From assembly GCF_014195655.1 (NCBI RefSeq), contig NZ_JACICD010000002.1, positions 1 through 64,000 on the forward strand: 64,000 bases of DNA. Reading direction: 5' to 3'. Made by a program: the position numbers and the translations under genes. The notes beneath the pieces are model-generated. The model had not been told where the DNA came from. It worked only from the letters and a program-made list of their open reading frames with translations, and searched no databases. This DNA comes from Ancylobacter tetraedralis (GTDB lineage Bacteria; Pseudomonadota; Alphaproteobacteria; Rhizobiales; Xanthobacteraceae). Shown piece after piece: positions 38,155 through 52,717 of the stretch. Every line of letters starts with the position of its first letter. Position 1 is the stretch's first letter.

Positions 38155-39246
38155 TCAGCCCGGCACGCCCACCGGCTGCTGCTGGGTGATGCAGTGGATG
38201 TTTCCACCGCCCAGGATGATCTCGTGTGTGGGCACGCCGACAATTTCCCGCGGCGGGAACAGCCGGGCGAGGATGTCGCGCGCCGCCTCGTCGTGCCGGG
38301 GATCCAGCAGCGGCATCAGGATGAACCCGTTGCCGATGTAGAAATTGGCGTAGGAGGCGCCCAGCCGCTCGCCAAATCCACGCGACATGGAGCCGGGCAG
38401 CGAGCCGATGTCGATCGCCTCGGCGGCACTGCGGAACAGCGGGCCGGGCAGCGGCAGCTTGACGATCTCCAGCGCCCGCCCGCGCGCATCGCGCGCCACG
38501 GAGAGCCGCTCGAAGGCGTCGCGCGAGATCGGGTATTGCGGATCGAGCGGATCCTCGCACCAGGTGAGCGCCACCACGCCGGGCCGCACGAAGCAGGCGA
38601 GGTTGTCGATATGGCCGGAGGTCTCGTCGTCGACCAGGCCCGCGCCCAGCCAGATGACGGTCGAGACGTTGAGATAGTCCTTCAGATGCCGCTCGATATC
38701 CGCGCGCGACAGGCCCGGATTGCGATTGGGATTAAGCAGGCATTCCTCTGTCGTGAGCACCGTGCCCTCGCCATCGACATGGATCGAGCCGCCCTCCAGC
38801 ACGAGCGGGGCGGCGTAGCGCGGCGCGCGCTCCACCTCCAGCATCTTGGCGGCGATCAGTTCGTCCTGGTCGAAGGGCGTGTAGAGCCCGCCCCAGGCAT
38901 TGAACCCCCAGTCGACGCCGCGCAGCCGGCCCCCCGCATCGGTGAGGAAGCTGGCGCCGCTGTCGCGGCACCAGGAATCATCGGACGTGGCCTCGACGAG
39001 GCGCACGGCCGGCGGCAGCATCGCCCGCGCATTGCGCCATTGCCGGGCGGAGACCAGCATGGTCAACGGCTCGAACCGGGCGATCGCCGCCGCCACGCGG
39101 GCGAAAGCCTCCTGCGCCGGCACCGCGCCCTCGCGCCAGTTGTCCGGCCGCTCCGGCCAGATCATCCAGGTGCCGGCATGCGGCTCCCACTCGGCCGGCA
39201 TGCGGAAACCGTCAGCGGCGGGCAGGCTCGTCAGCGTCGGGGCCAT
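38155..39246 (-). CDS. aguA: agmatine deiminase
   Basis: A 363-residue guanidine-modifying enzyme that converts agmatine to N-carbamoylputrescine and ammonia. Landmarks are MPAEWEPHAGTWMIWPERPD, DSWCRDSGASFL, GLVDDETSGHIDNLACF and the catalytic Cys352 in GGGNIHCITQQQP. It follows aguB by 21 bases on the same strand. Together they complete the arginine-decarboxylase route to putrescine. Its C-terminus faces the SDR gene. Confidence 0.95.
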   Translation of the reverse strand: MAPTLTSLPAADGFRMPAEWEPHAGTWMIWPERPDNWREGAVPAQEAFARVAAAIARFEPLTMLVSARQWRNARAMLPPAVRLVEATSDDSWCRDSGASFLTDAGGRLRGVDWGFNAWGGLYTPFDQDELIAAKMLEVERAPRYAAPLVLEGGSIHVDGEGTVLTTEECLLNPNRNPGLSRADIERHLKDYLNVSTVIWLGAGLVDDETSGHIDNLACFVRPGVVALTWCEDPLDPQYPISRDAFERLSVARDARGRALEIVKLPLPGPLFRSAAEAIDIGSLPGSMSRGFGERLGASYANFYIGNGFILMPLLDPRHDEAARDILARLFPPREIVGVPTHEIILGGGNIHCITQQQPVGVPG

Positions 39247-39267
39247 GAGGGACTTTCAGCGCAGCTT

Positions 39268-40158
39268 TCAACGAAGGGGACGGGTCGGCGCGCGGCCGTC
39301 GAGGGAGAGCAGCGGGCCATAGAGCTCGGGCCGCCGGTCGCGGAACAGGCCCCAGCTGCGGCGCTGGTGGGCGATGGCGTCGAGATCGAAGGTGGCGGTG
39401 AGGATACCCTCCTCGTCGCGCCCCGCCTCGACCACCTTCTCGCCGGTCGGCCCGGCGATGAAGGAGGAGCCGTAGAAGGTGATGGCGGTGCCGGCGCGGC
39501 CCGGCTCGGTGCCGGTGCGGTTGGAGGCGATGAGCGGCATGAGGTTCGCCCCGGCATGGCCCTGCATCACGCGCTGCCAGTGGCCGGCGGAATCGAGCGC
39601 GGGATCCTGCGGCTCGGAGCCGATGGCGGTGGGATAGAGCAGCACTTCCGCGCCAAGCAGCGCCATGGTGCGCGCGCATTCGGGAAACCACTGGTCCCAG
39701 CAGATGCCGACGCCGATGCGCCCGACCGTGGTGTCCCACACGCGAAAGCCGGTATCTCCGGGGGAGAAGTAGAATTTCTCGGTATAGCCCGGCCCGTCGG
39801 GAATGTGGCTCTTGCGGTAGAGGCCGAGCACCTCGCCATCCGCGTCGATGATGGCGATGGAGTTGAACGCCGCCGGCCCCGCGCGCTCGAAGAAGCTGAC
39901 GGGCAGCACCACGCCCAGTTCACGGGCCAGCGCGGCGAAGCGGGCGATCAGCCGGTTGCCTTCGAACGGCATGGCCAGTTCGAGAAACTCATGCCGCTGG
40001 TCCTGGCAGAAATAGGGGGTCTCGAACAGTTCCTGCAGCAGGATCAGCCCGGCGCCGCGATCGGCCGCTGCCCGCACCAGCGCCTCGGCGCGGTCCAGAT
40101 TGCCGGGAATGTCCCAGTCGCACCGCATCTGGGTGGCGGCGACGGTCAGGCTGCGCAT
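39268..40158 (-). CDS. aguB: N-carbamoylputrescine amidase
   Basis: A 296-residue nitrilase-superfamily enzyme that hydrolyses N-carbamoylputrescine to putrescine. The triad is E43 (LILLQELFETPYF), K116 (LYRKSHIPDGPGY) and C153 (GVGICWDQWFPE); the phrases ETPYFCQ and SHIPDGPGYTEKFYF are specific for the AguB branch. I use ATG 40158, which gives the canonical N-terminus MRSLTVAATQMRC; a longer frame upstream is spurious. aguA follows directly and a DUF2794 gene precedes it by 32 bases. Confidence 0.94.
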   Translation of the reverse strand: MRSLTVAATQMRCDWDIPGNLDRAEALVRAAADRGAGLILLQELFETPYFCQDQRHEFLELAMPFEGNRLIARFAALARELGVVLPVSFFERAGPAAFNSIAIIDADGEVLGLYRKSHIPDGPGYTEKFYFSPGDTGFRVWDTTVGRIGVGICWDQWFPECARTMALLGAEVLLYPTAIGSEPQDPALDSAGHWQRVMQGHAGANLMPLIASNRTGTEPGRAGTAITFYGSSFIAGPTGEKVVEAGRDEEGILTATFDLDAIAHQRRSWGLFRDRRPELYGPLLSLDGRAPTRPLR

Positions 40159-40190
40159 GTCGGTCTCCAGCGGATCGAGGCGGGCGCCGG

Positions 40191-40532
40191 TCAATTGACC
40201 GCGCGCAGCGGTTTTTCCAACACCGCGAGCACGCGCGCAAGCTCGTGGCCGCGCTTCAGGATGAGGCCGGTCTGCGACACCACCGTGTAGGCGCCCTGCC
40301 GGCGCGCCAGCCGGGGATCCTTCTCGATCCGGTAGATCGGGACCTCGGCCGCGCGGCGGAAGATGGAGAAGACGGCGCGATCGCGCGTGAAGTCGATGGC
40401 ATAGTCGCGCCATTCGCCCAGCGCCACCATGCGCCCGTAAAGATCGAGGATCCGGTCGAGCTCGCGTCGGTCGAACGTGACGGGACCGACGCGCGAGCCG
40501 ACCGGCAGGACTATGGGATCGGTTTCCGCCAT
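40191..40532 (-). CDS. DUF2794 family protein
   Basis: A 113-residue cytoplasmic protein with the family core TFDRRELDRILDLYGRMVA, GEWRDYAIDFTRDRAVFSIF and RIEKDPRLARRQGAYTVV. The family is widespread in alphaproteobacteria and has no established function. It is upstream of aguB on the same strand with a 32-base gap, so it may share the aguBA transcript. A link to polyamine metabolism is only positional. Confidence 0.88.
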   Translation of the reverse strand: MAETDPIVLPVGSRVGPVTFDRRELDRILDLYGRMVALGEWRDYAIDFTRDRAVFSIFRRAAEVPIYRIEKDPRLARRQGAYTVVSQTGLILKRGHELARVLAVLEKPLRAVN

Positions 40533-41044
40533 GCGCGTCCTCCCGCTCGGATCCTGCTGGTTGGGGGTAGGAATTGGGTGAAATGGGGCTTCATGGAAGC
40601 GTCATGATCCTCCCGCGTGCGGCCGGCATCAAGCGCCTTTCTGGCGCCCGCTGCGGGATCGCCCGCCCGGCACGTGCCGCTGCGCGAGGCGCGCCGCGCC
40701 GTTCACGCCCTCGTCAACCGAAAACACATGCTCGCCCGATTTTGGCCGTTGCGTTGCCCAGCGGCCACAGCATCTTCACGTCATAGCGTCGGGCCGGTTC
40801 GCAGAGCGCATCGGTTTCCCAGCCCCCCAGCCCCCCGCGGCGTCATGTGGGCCGGCCTGGCGTTATGATCTAGGTTCAATCCCCAAATTACCCTTGAGGG
40901 TCGGCTGTTTCGCCGGCCCTTTTTCTTTGTCGGCAAATGGCAGCGATTTGGGCCGGGGATCCGGCAGCCGCCGCACCCGTCCGGGCGACGCTTCGCGTGA
41001 CGAGAAATCGGTGAGGGAAATGCCGGCCCGAGCTTCCGGCGCGG
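40533..41044. other. 512-base gap, candidate small RNA ending at an orphan + strand terminator
   Basis: No convincing protein gene lies between the DUF2794 start and the DUF1223 stop. The one clear signal is an intrinsic terminator on + at 40897-40928, yet no + strand gene precedes it after 38148. A transcript of up to about 370 bases could start after the DUF2794 promoter and end there. The stretch GGTTCAATCCCCAAATTACC just before the terminator is AT-richer than its surroundings and might be a functional RNA segment. I cannot identify a known RNA family. Confidence 0.35.
40897..40928 (+). terminator. orphan intrinsic terminator on +
   Basis: The stem AGGGTCGGC / GCCGGCCCT with loop TGTTTC is followed by TTTTCTTT: a strong Rho-independent terminator in the + sense only. 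A small competing hairpin ACCC-TTGA-GGGT at 40890-40901 overlaps the 5' arm. Confidence 0.85.
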
Positions 41045-41884
41045 TCAGCGCAGCGGCTGCAGCGCGGCGCCGACGATGCGGCCCGGCTCGCTGGCATTGC
41101 CCGACTGCACCAGCACCGCGACGGCATCGGCGTTGAAACCCGGCTGCGGGCGCAGCACGGTGTCGAAGCGTGCCTCGCCGCCGGTCCAGTCGCCGAGCTT
41201 GGTCCAGCCGCGCACCACATTGTGGTAGGTGATCTTGGTGCCCTCGTTCTCGCCGCGGCCGATATCGACCGTCATGGAACTGGCCACCGGGCAGAGCCAC
41301 ACTTCGCCCGACCCGGTGCCGGGCGGGCTGGCGCCCACGCGAACGGTGACGCGCCCGTCGCGCGTGTCGATCTCCACCGGCACGGGAAGCCGCTGGTCGC
41401 CGGCAATGGCCCGCTCCAGCGCGGCGCGGTCGGAACCCACCGTCATGAAGCTGCCATTCACCACCGCCTGCGGCGTGAACATCTGCCCGTCGCCGCGCAG
41501 CTTGGCATAGGCCTTCTGGCGCAGCGAATGGCCGTGCTTGGCGAGCGTGTCCTTCCAGCCGAGATAATCCCAGTAATCGACCGCCAGCGTCAGCGTCATC
41601 ACGTCCGGCTGCTGCCCCAGTTCTCCCACCAGCCGGTCCGCCGGCGGGCAGGACGAGCAGCCCTGGCTGGTGAACAACTCGATCACCGCCCGTGGCGAGG
41701 GCACCGGCTTCACCCCGGCCTCCTCCGCCGCGGCGGGGCCCTGCAGGGCGAGGAGGCCCGCGAGACTCGCCCCGGCAAGAGCGAAAAAGGCGCGCAACGC
41801 CCGGCCCGCCCCCGTCCCGTCAGGCCACGCGGCGCGCGAGGGCGCGGGCAGGGTGCGGGGCGTGGCGGGGTATGACGCGAGCAT
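41045..41884 (-). CDS. DUF1223 secreted protein (thioredoxin-like)
   Basis: A 279-residue protein. An N-terminal Arg-rich start and the hydrophobic ALRAFFALAGASLAGLLALQ (about 30-50) with cleavage after AAAEE indicate export. The mature part has a thioredoxin-like motif VIELFTSQGCSSCPPADRL with CSSC, then LAVDYWDYLGWKDTLA and FTPQAVVNGSF, the DUF1223 pattern. The function is unknown, though the CxxC suggests periplasmic redox activity. It follows acnA on the same strand, with two strong hairpins between them. Confidence 0.85.
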   Translation of the reverse strand: MLASYPATPRTLPAPSRAAWPDGTGAGRALRAFFALAGASLAGLLALQGPAAAEEAGVKPVPSPRAVIELFTSQGCSSCPPADRLVGELGQQPDVMTLTLAVDYWDYLGWKDTLAKHGHSLRQKAYAKLRGDGQMFTPQAVVNGSFMTVGSDRAALERAIAGDQRLPVPVEIDTRDGRVTVRVGASPPGTGSGEVWLCPVASSMTVDIGRGENEGTKITYHNVVRGWTKLGDWTGGEARFDTVLRPQPGFNADAVAVLVQSGNASEPGRIVGAALQPLR

Positions 41885-41969
41885 TCGTGCGGATCGTCCG
41901 TTAGCGCGGGCTCGGAGGCCGGCGGCTAGGCAATAGGACGGCGGGCGCGGGCGTACCAGTCACATTCGG

Positions 41970-42008
41970 GTGTCGCCGCCGCACGGAAGGGTGATGCGGC
42001 GCCGACAC
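41970..42008 (-). terminator. inverted repeat 1 downstream of acnA
   Basis: 14-base arms (starting GTGTCG and ending CGACAC, 13 of 14 pairing) around an 11-base loop. There is no T-tract, so it may be a Rho-dependent end or an RNA-stabilising hairpin rather than a true intrinsic terminator. Confidence 0.5.
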
Positions 42009-42011
42009 AAT

Positions 42012-42048
42012 CGGGCCGGCGGGCGGGGTCATCCCGCGCGCCGGCCCG
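42012..42048 (-). terminator. inverted repeat 2 downstream of acnA
   Basis: A 16-base-arm hairpin with outer arms CGGGCCGGCG / CGCCGGCCCG, an internal G-G mismatch, an inner GCGGG / CCCGC stem and a five-base loop, 12 bases after the acnA stop. It is very stable but lacks a T-tract. Confidence 0.55.
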
Positions 42049-42059
42049 GTCGGTTGGGG

Positions 42060-44744
<2,685 letters not shown>

Positions 44745-44859
44745 GGCAGACTGATCCCCGCTGGTAGGTGGCACGGATGCGTGGGCCTTGGAGGGAGCCG
44801 GCCTTGCGGGCTATAGCTCGCGCGACCTTGCGCCGAGGCGAGGACGCATCGTTCAGTTT

Positions 44860-44869
44860 TCTATATAGA
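44860..44869. promoter_or_regulatory. AT-rich palindrome between acnA and ccmA
   Basis: TCTATATAGA, a perfect palindrome in otherwise GC-rich DNA, lies in the acnA/ccmA divergent region. It could be a -10 element for either promoter or a regulator site; I see no well-spaced -35 partner. Confidence 0.3.
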
Positions 44870-44959
44870 GCCATTTCAAACACCGATCCTAGTGGGCTCA
44901 CGCGGCGCATCGAAAATTTGTGCGTCGCGATGGCGCCCGTAGCGGAAGGGGGACTGCAG

Positions 44960-45586
44960 ATGCGGCTCGTGGCGGAGCGGCTCGGCTGCCGGCGCGGCGC
45001 GCGCCAGCTGTTCGAACGCCTTGATTTCGCGCTGGAGGCCGGCCGCGCGCTCATCGTCACCGGACCGAACGGCACCGGCAAATCCTCGCTCTTAAGACTT
45101 TTGGCGGGCCTCTCCCGGCCGAGCGCCGGCCGGGTGCGGCTGGAAGGCGTCGCCGAGCCCGATGATTTCGCCGAGAACGCGCATTATCTCGGCCATCTCG
45201 ACGCCCACAAGGCGGCCCTGACGGCGCAGGAAAACCTCGCCTTCTGGCGCGCCGTGCTCGGCCGTCCCGCGCTCGCCGTGACGGACGCGCTGGAGGAAGT
45301 GGGCCTGGGAGGCCTCGGCGGGCTGCCGGTCGCCGTGCTCTCGGCCGGCCAGAAGCGACGGCTTGCGCTGGCGCGCCTGCTGGTCAGCGCCCGTCCGCTC
45401 TGGCTGCTCGACGAGCCGACCACGGCGCTCGACGTGTCGGCCCAGGCGCGATTCGGGGCGCTGGCCCGCGCGCATGTCGCAAAGGGCGGCATGATCGTCG
45501 CCGCCACCCATGCCCCGCTCGATTTCGGCCCCGGCGAGACGCTCGATCTCGACCGCTATCGGCCGGTGCGGCCGGTAGCCGCGTGA
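44960..45586 (+). CDS. ccmA: haem exporter ATP-binding protein CcmA
   Basis: A 208-residue ABC ATPase of the cytochrome c maturation system I, with Walker A TGPNGTGKSSLLRLLAGL, YLGHLDAHKAALTAQENL (a CcmA-specific region), signature LSAGQKRRLALARLL and Walker B LWLLDEPTTALD. ATG 44960 has GGAAGGGGG eight bases upstream; longer frames upstream are not supported. ccmB follows 10 bases later. CcmAB releases holo-CcmE from CcmCD. Confidence 0.93.
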   Translation: MRLVAERLGCRRGARQLFERLDFALEAGRALIVTGPNGTGKSSLLRLLAGLSRPSAGRVRLEGVAEPDDFAENAHYLGHLDAHKAALTAQENLAFWRAVLGRPALAVTDALEEVGLGGLGGLPVAVLSAGQKRRLALARLLVSARPLWLLDEPTTALDVSAQARFGALARAHVAKGGMIVAATHAPLDFGPGETLDLDRYRPVRPVAA

Positions 45587-45596
45587 GGATGGCGCG

Positions 45597-46268
45597 ATGA
45601 CGCGTGCCTTCCTCGCCCTGCTTTCGCGCGATCTCGCGCTCGCCATCCGCGCCGGCGGCGGGGCGGGACTGGGCGTGGTGTTCTTCCTCGCCGTGGTGGT
45701 GGTGACGCCCTTCGCCATCGGCCCGGACCTCGCCCTGCTCGCCCGCATCGGCCCGGCCATCCTGTGGATCGGCGCCTTGCTCGCCTCGCTCATCGGGCTC
45801 GACCGGCTCTTCGCCGCCGATGCCGAGGACGGCGCGCTCGACGTGCTGTCCATGGTCGCGCTGCCGCTGGAACTGATCGCCGCCGCCAAGGGGCTGGCGC
45901 ACTGGATCGCCACCGGACTGCCTTTGGTCGTGGCGGCACCCGTCCTCTCGCTGCTGCTCAATCTCCAGCCGGCCTCGATCGGCGCTCTCACCCTGACGCT
46001 GCTGGTGGGAACACCGGCCATCACCTTCCTCGGGCTGATCGGCGCCGCCTTCGCCAGCGCGTTCCGCCGCGGCGGGCTGCTGGTCGCCGTGCTGGTCATG
46101 CCGCTCACCATCCCGGTGCTGATCTTCGGCGTCGCGGCCACGGGCACGGCGCTCGGCGGCACGGTGCCGTTCGGCACGCCGTTCCGCATCCTCGCCGGCC
46201 TGTCGCTGGCGGCGCTGGTGCTGGGGCCGATCGCCGCCGCCGCCGCGCTGAGGGCGACGCGCGAATGA
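45597..46268 (+). CDS. ccmB: haem exporter permease CcmB
   Basis: A 223-residue membrane protein with six hydrophobic segments. Family marks include DLALAIRAGGGAGLGVVFFL near the N-terminus, LLASLIGLDRLFAADAEDG and VAAPVLSLLLNLQPA. It pairs with CcmA in the ATP-driven step of cytochrome c haem delivery. ccmC, ccmD and ccmG, which often follow directly in this order of bacteria, are not found after it; the next gene is atpH. Confidence 0.93.
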   Translation: MTRAFLALLSRDLALAIRAGGGAGLGVVFFLAVVVVTPFAIGPDLALLARIGPAILWIGALLASLIGLDRLFAADAEDGALDVLSMVALPLELIAAAKGLAHWIATGLPLVVAAPVLSLLLNLQPASIGALTLTLLVGTPAITFLGLIGAAFASAFRRGGLLVAVLVMPLTIPVLIFGVAATGTALGGTVPFGTPFRILAGLSLAALVLGPIAAAAALRATRE

Positions 46269-46639
46269 GCCGCGCTGGCATGCCAGCAGGACAACGCGGC
46301 GCGACATGCCCGCGCAGGGCGCGCGCCCACCCCGCGACATCCCGGCACGCCGCCGCGTCGCCGGCCCGGTGCAGCAATGCGCCGCAGCCCGCCCAAAGCC
46401 TTGCGGCAGCGGCGTCCTCGCCGATGTCCGCCGTTCCGGGGCCGCTACGTCATTTGCCCCGGTCGATCCCTCACGTCGTTGTGTTGCAGCATGCCAAGAG
46501 CCGTGTTAGGGAACCCGCCGACTTCATGGGCGGGTGAAGAAAACTCCATATCCCGCCTTGCGTTTGAACCCTTCCAGTCCGGAACCGAATCGGGCCCCTG
46601 CGGTCGGTGTCGTTCCGGACAAGCCCCGAGAGAGGCACA
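46269..46639. other. gap between ccmB and the atp operon
   Basis: About 370 bases with no gene that I can support. A + strand frame that overlaps the ccmB stop (ATG 46265) runs to 46537 but its translation is Arg/Ala/Pro rich and does not resemble CcmC. The region must hold the atpH promoter; TTGCAG near 46485 and downstream TGTTAG are weak candidates only. No terminator with a T-tract is seen after ccmB. Confidence 0.4.
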
Positions 46640-48725
<2,086 letters not shown>

Positions 48726-48750
48726 GCGCATTAGCGGAGCATCGGGGCAC

Positions 48751-51104
<2,354 letters not shown>

Positions 51105-51163
51105 TCGCCCTTACCTGACGAACGTCGCCCGGCGCCGATCTCCGGTCCGGGCGACGAACTGCC

Positions 51164-51212
51164 CAAGCCGACGCCAAAGCTGACGCCCGAGCCGACGCCT
51201 CCGTGCCGACGC
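51164..51212 (+). repeat. four imperfect 12-13-bp tandem units between atpD and atpC
   Basis: Units share GCCGACGCC (or GCTGACGCC): CAAGCCGACGCC, AAAGCTGACGCC, CGAGCCGACGCC, TCCGTGCCGACGC. They precede the atpC ribosome-binding site GGAGG by about ten bases, inside the operon's longest internal spacer. Confidence 0.75.
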
Positions 51213-51228
51213 ATCCTCTGGAGGATCC

Positions 51229-51645
51229 ATGGCCACCTTCCCGTTCGAACTCGTCTCCCCGGAACGCCTCGTCTATTCCGGCCAGGTGACGGAAGTCGTG
51301 GTGCCCGGCAGCGAGGGCGAGTTCGGCATCCTCGCCGGTCACGCGCCCTTCGTGTCGACGCTGAAGCCCGGCATCCTGACCATCAAGGGCGATGGCGCCC
51401 CGCGCAAGCTGTTCGTGCGCGGCGGCTTCGCGGAGGCCAATCCGCAGGGCCTCACCGTGCTCGCCGAAACCGCGGTGCCGCTCGCCGAGCTGCGCGCCGA
51501 CAATCTCCAGCAGATGATTCGCGACGCCCAGGAAGACGTCGAGGACGCCCGCGACGAGGCCACCAAGGCGCGCCGGCTTGTCGTGCTGGAGCAGCTAAAA
51601 TCCGCGGCTTCCGCCATCGAAAGCGACGCTCGCGCCTCGCATTGA
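51229..51645 (+). CDS. atpC: ATP synthase F1 epsilon subunit
   Basis: A 138-residue subunit: beta-sandwich FELVSPERLVYSGQVTEVVVPGSEGEFGIL, GHAPFVSTLKPGIL, then a C-terminal two-helix region EDVEDARDEATKARRLVVL. ATG 51229 has GGAGG. It is the last gene of the F1 operon and is followed by an inverted repeat. Confidence 0.95.
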   Translation: MATFPFELVSPERLVYSGQVTEVVVPGSEGEFGILAGHAPFVSTLKPGILTIKGDGAPRKLFVRGGFAEANPQGLTVLAETAVPLAELRADNLQQMIRDAQEDVEDARDEATKARRLVVLEQLKSAASAIESDARASH

Positions 51646-51677
51646 CGCCGCGCGTGCTCCGCATCGACGCAAGAAAA

Positions 51678-51700
51678 AGGGCCGCTTCCACAGCGGCCCT
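51678..51700 (-). terminator. hairpin after atpC with T-tract on the minus strand
   Basis: AGGGCCGCT / AGCGGCCCT with a five-base loop. On + the following bases are TGTCG, so the hairpin is a poor intrinsic terminator for atpC. On - it is followed by TTTTTCTT, a good terminator, although no - strand gene lies upstream of it. It probably acts in both directions to some degree. Confidence 0.6.
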
Positions 51701-51701
51701 T

Positions 51702-51753
51702 GTCGTATCCAGGTGTCGTGTCCAAGTGTCGTATTCAAGTGCAGTATCCAAGT
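51702..51753 (+). repeat. 13-bp tandem repeat, four copies
   Basis: Units GTCGTATCCAGGT, GTCGTGTCCAAGT, GTCGTATTCAAGT and GCAGTATCCAAGT run head to tail with one to three differences from a GTCGTATCCAAGT consensus. Two looser 16-bp units sharing TGGCAAG follow at 51754-51785. Confidence 0.9.
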
Positions 51754-51940
51754 CCTGGCGATGGCAAGTCCTGCCAATGGCAAGGCCCTGACCTTGGCCG
51801 GCGCTTGCCAGCCTCGCCGCCCTTGCCAATGGCGGCAGCCGCCGGACCGATGCCGCCGCCGCCACCCGCTGGAGACTGAACCGGCCGGGAACCGGCCGGT
51901 TGAACCCGCCAAGTTGGATCTCGCCCGAGTGGAGCCTGCC

Positions 51941-52630
51941 ATGAGCGATGCCGCCCGTTCCGCCGCCCCGACCTTCAGCACGGAGGCCTGGAGCCGCAAC
52001 GCGCCGCTCTACGAGGCCATCCGCACGCTGCCTTTCAACGATGCGCTGGCGGACGGCACCCTCTCGCAGGAGCGCTTCCAGCACTACATGGTGCAGGATG
52101 CGCATTACCTCATCGCCTTCGGCCGCGCTCTGGCCATTGCCGCCGGCAAGGCCGACGACCCCGACGGGCTGGTGCAGTTCGCCGAGGCCGCCAAGGTGGC
52201 GGTGGTCGTCGAGCGCTCGCTGCATACCGAGTTCTTCACCCGCTTCGGCATCGCGCCCGCGGATTTCGCGCGCACGCAGATGTCGCCCGTCTGCCATCAC
52301 TATTCGAGCTTCCTCATCGGAACGGCGCACGCGGAGCCCTATCCGGTCGTGCTGGCGGCGCTGCTGCCCTGCTTCTGGATCTATGCCGAGATCGGCCGCG
52401 ACATCCTCGGCCGCGCCGTGCGTCCGAATCCCTATGATGCCTGGATCGACACCTATGCCGGCGAGGATTTCCACGAGGCGGTGCGCGCGGTGATCGCCAC
52501 CACGAATCGCGCAGCGGCCGCCGCCTCGGCAGACGAGCGGGCGCGCATGCACCATGCCTATACGCGCGCCTGCCAGCTGGAATGGATGTTCTGGGATTCG
52601 GCCTGGCGGCTGGCCGACTGGCCGGTGTGA
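51941..52630 (+). CDS. tenA: TenA/thiaminase II family protein
   Basis: A 229-residue all-helical TenA-family protein that in its family hydrolyses thiamine degradation products such as aminopyrimidines, to salvage the pyrimidine moiety. Landmarks are HYMVQDAHYLIAFGRALAIA with D53, SPVCHHYSSFL, the catalytic Cys C144 in LLPCFWIYAEIGRDI, and the C-terminal ACQLEWMFWDSAWRL with its conserved acidic residue. Start ATG 51941 has TGGAG before it. A GntR regulator follows 87 bases later on the same strand; no thiamine biosynthesis genes are next to it. Confidence 0.9.
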   Translation: MSDAARSAAPTFSTEAWSRNAPLYEAIRTLPFNDALADGTLSQERFQHYMVQDAHYLIAFGRALAIAAGKADDPDGLVQFAEAAKVAVVVERSLHTEFFTRFGIAPADFARTQMSPVCHHYSSFLIGTAHAEPYPVVLAALLPCFWIYAEIGRDILGRAVRPNPYDAWIDTYAGEDFHEAVRAVIATTNRAAAAASADERARMHHAYTRACQLEWMFWDSAWRLADWPV

Positions 52631-52717
52631 CGTTCCGCAGGCGGATCGTGTCACCACCGCCCGTGGCGTGAAGCGGCGGGAAATGCTTAAGTCCCCGGAC
52701 CAGACGCCGGGACCCCC

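Larger units (their letters stand above)
51646..51940. other. 295-base gap after atpC with a hairpin and tandem repeats
   Basis: Contains an inverted repeat at 51678-51700, four 13-bp tandem units at 51702-51753, two further 16-bp related units at 51754-51785, and then the tenA upstream region. No protein gene is supported. Confidence 0.6.

Noticed and set aside
40871-40890. tRNA or tmRNA T-arm-like GGTTCAATCCC
   Set aside because: Flanks do not form a T-stem, and no acceptor or anticodon arms are found.
46265-46537. Open frame overlapping the ccmB stop, possible ccmC remnant
   Set aside because: Translation is Arg/Ala/Pro rich with no membrane helices and no haem-handling WWD motif.
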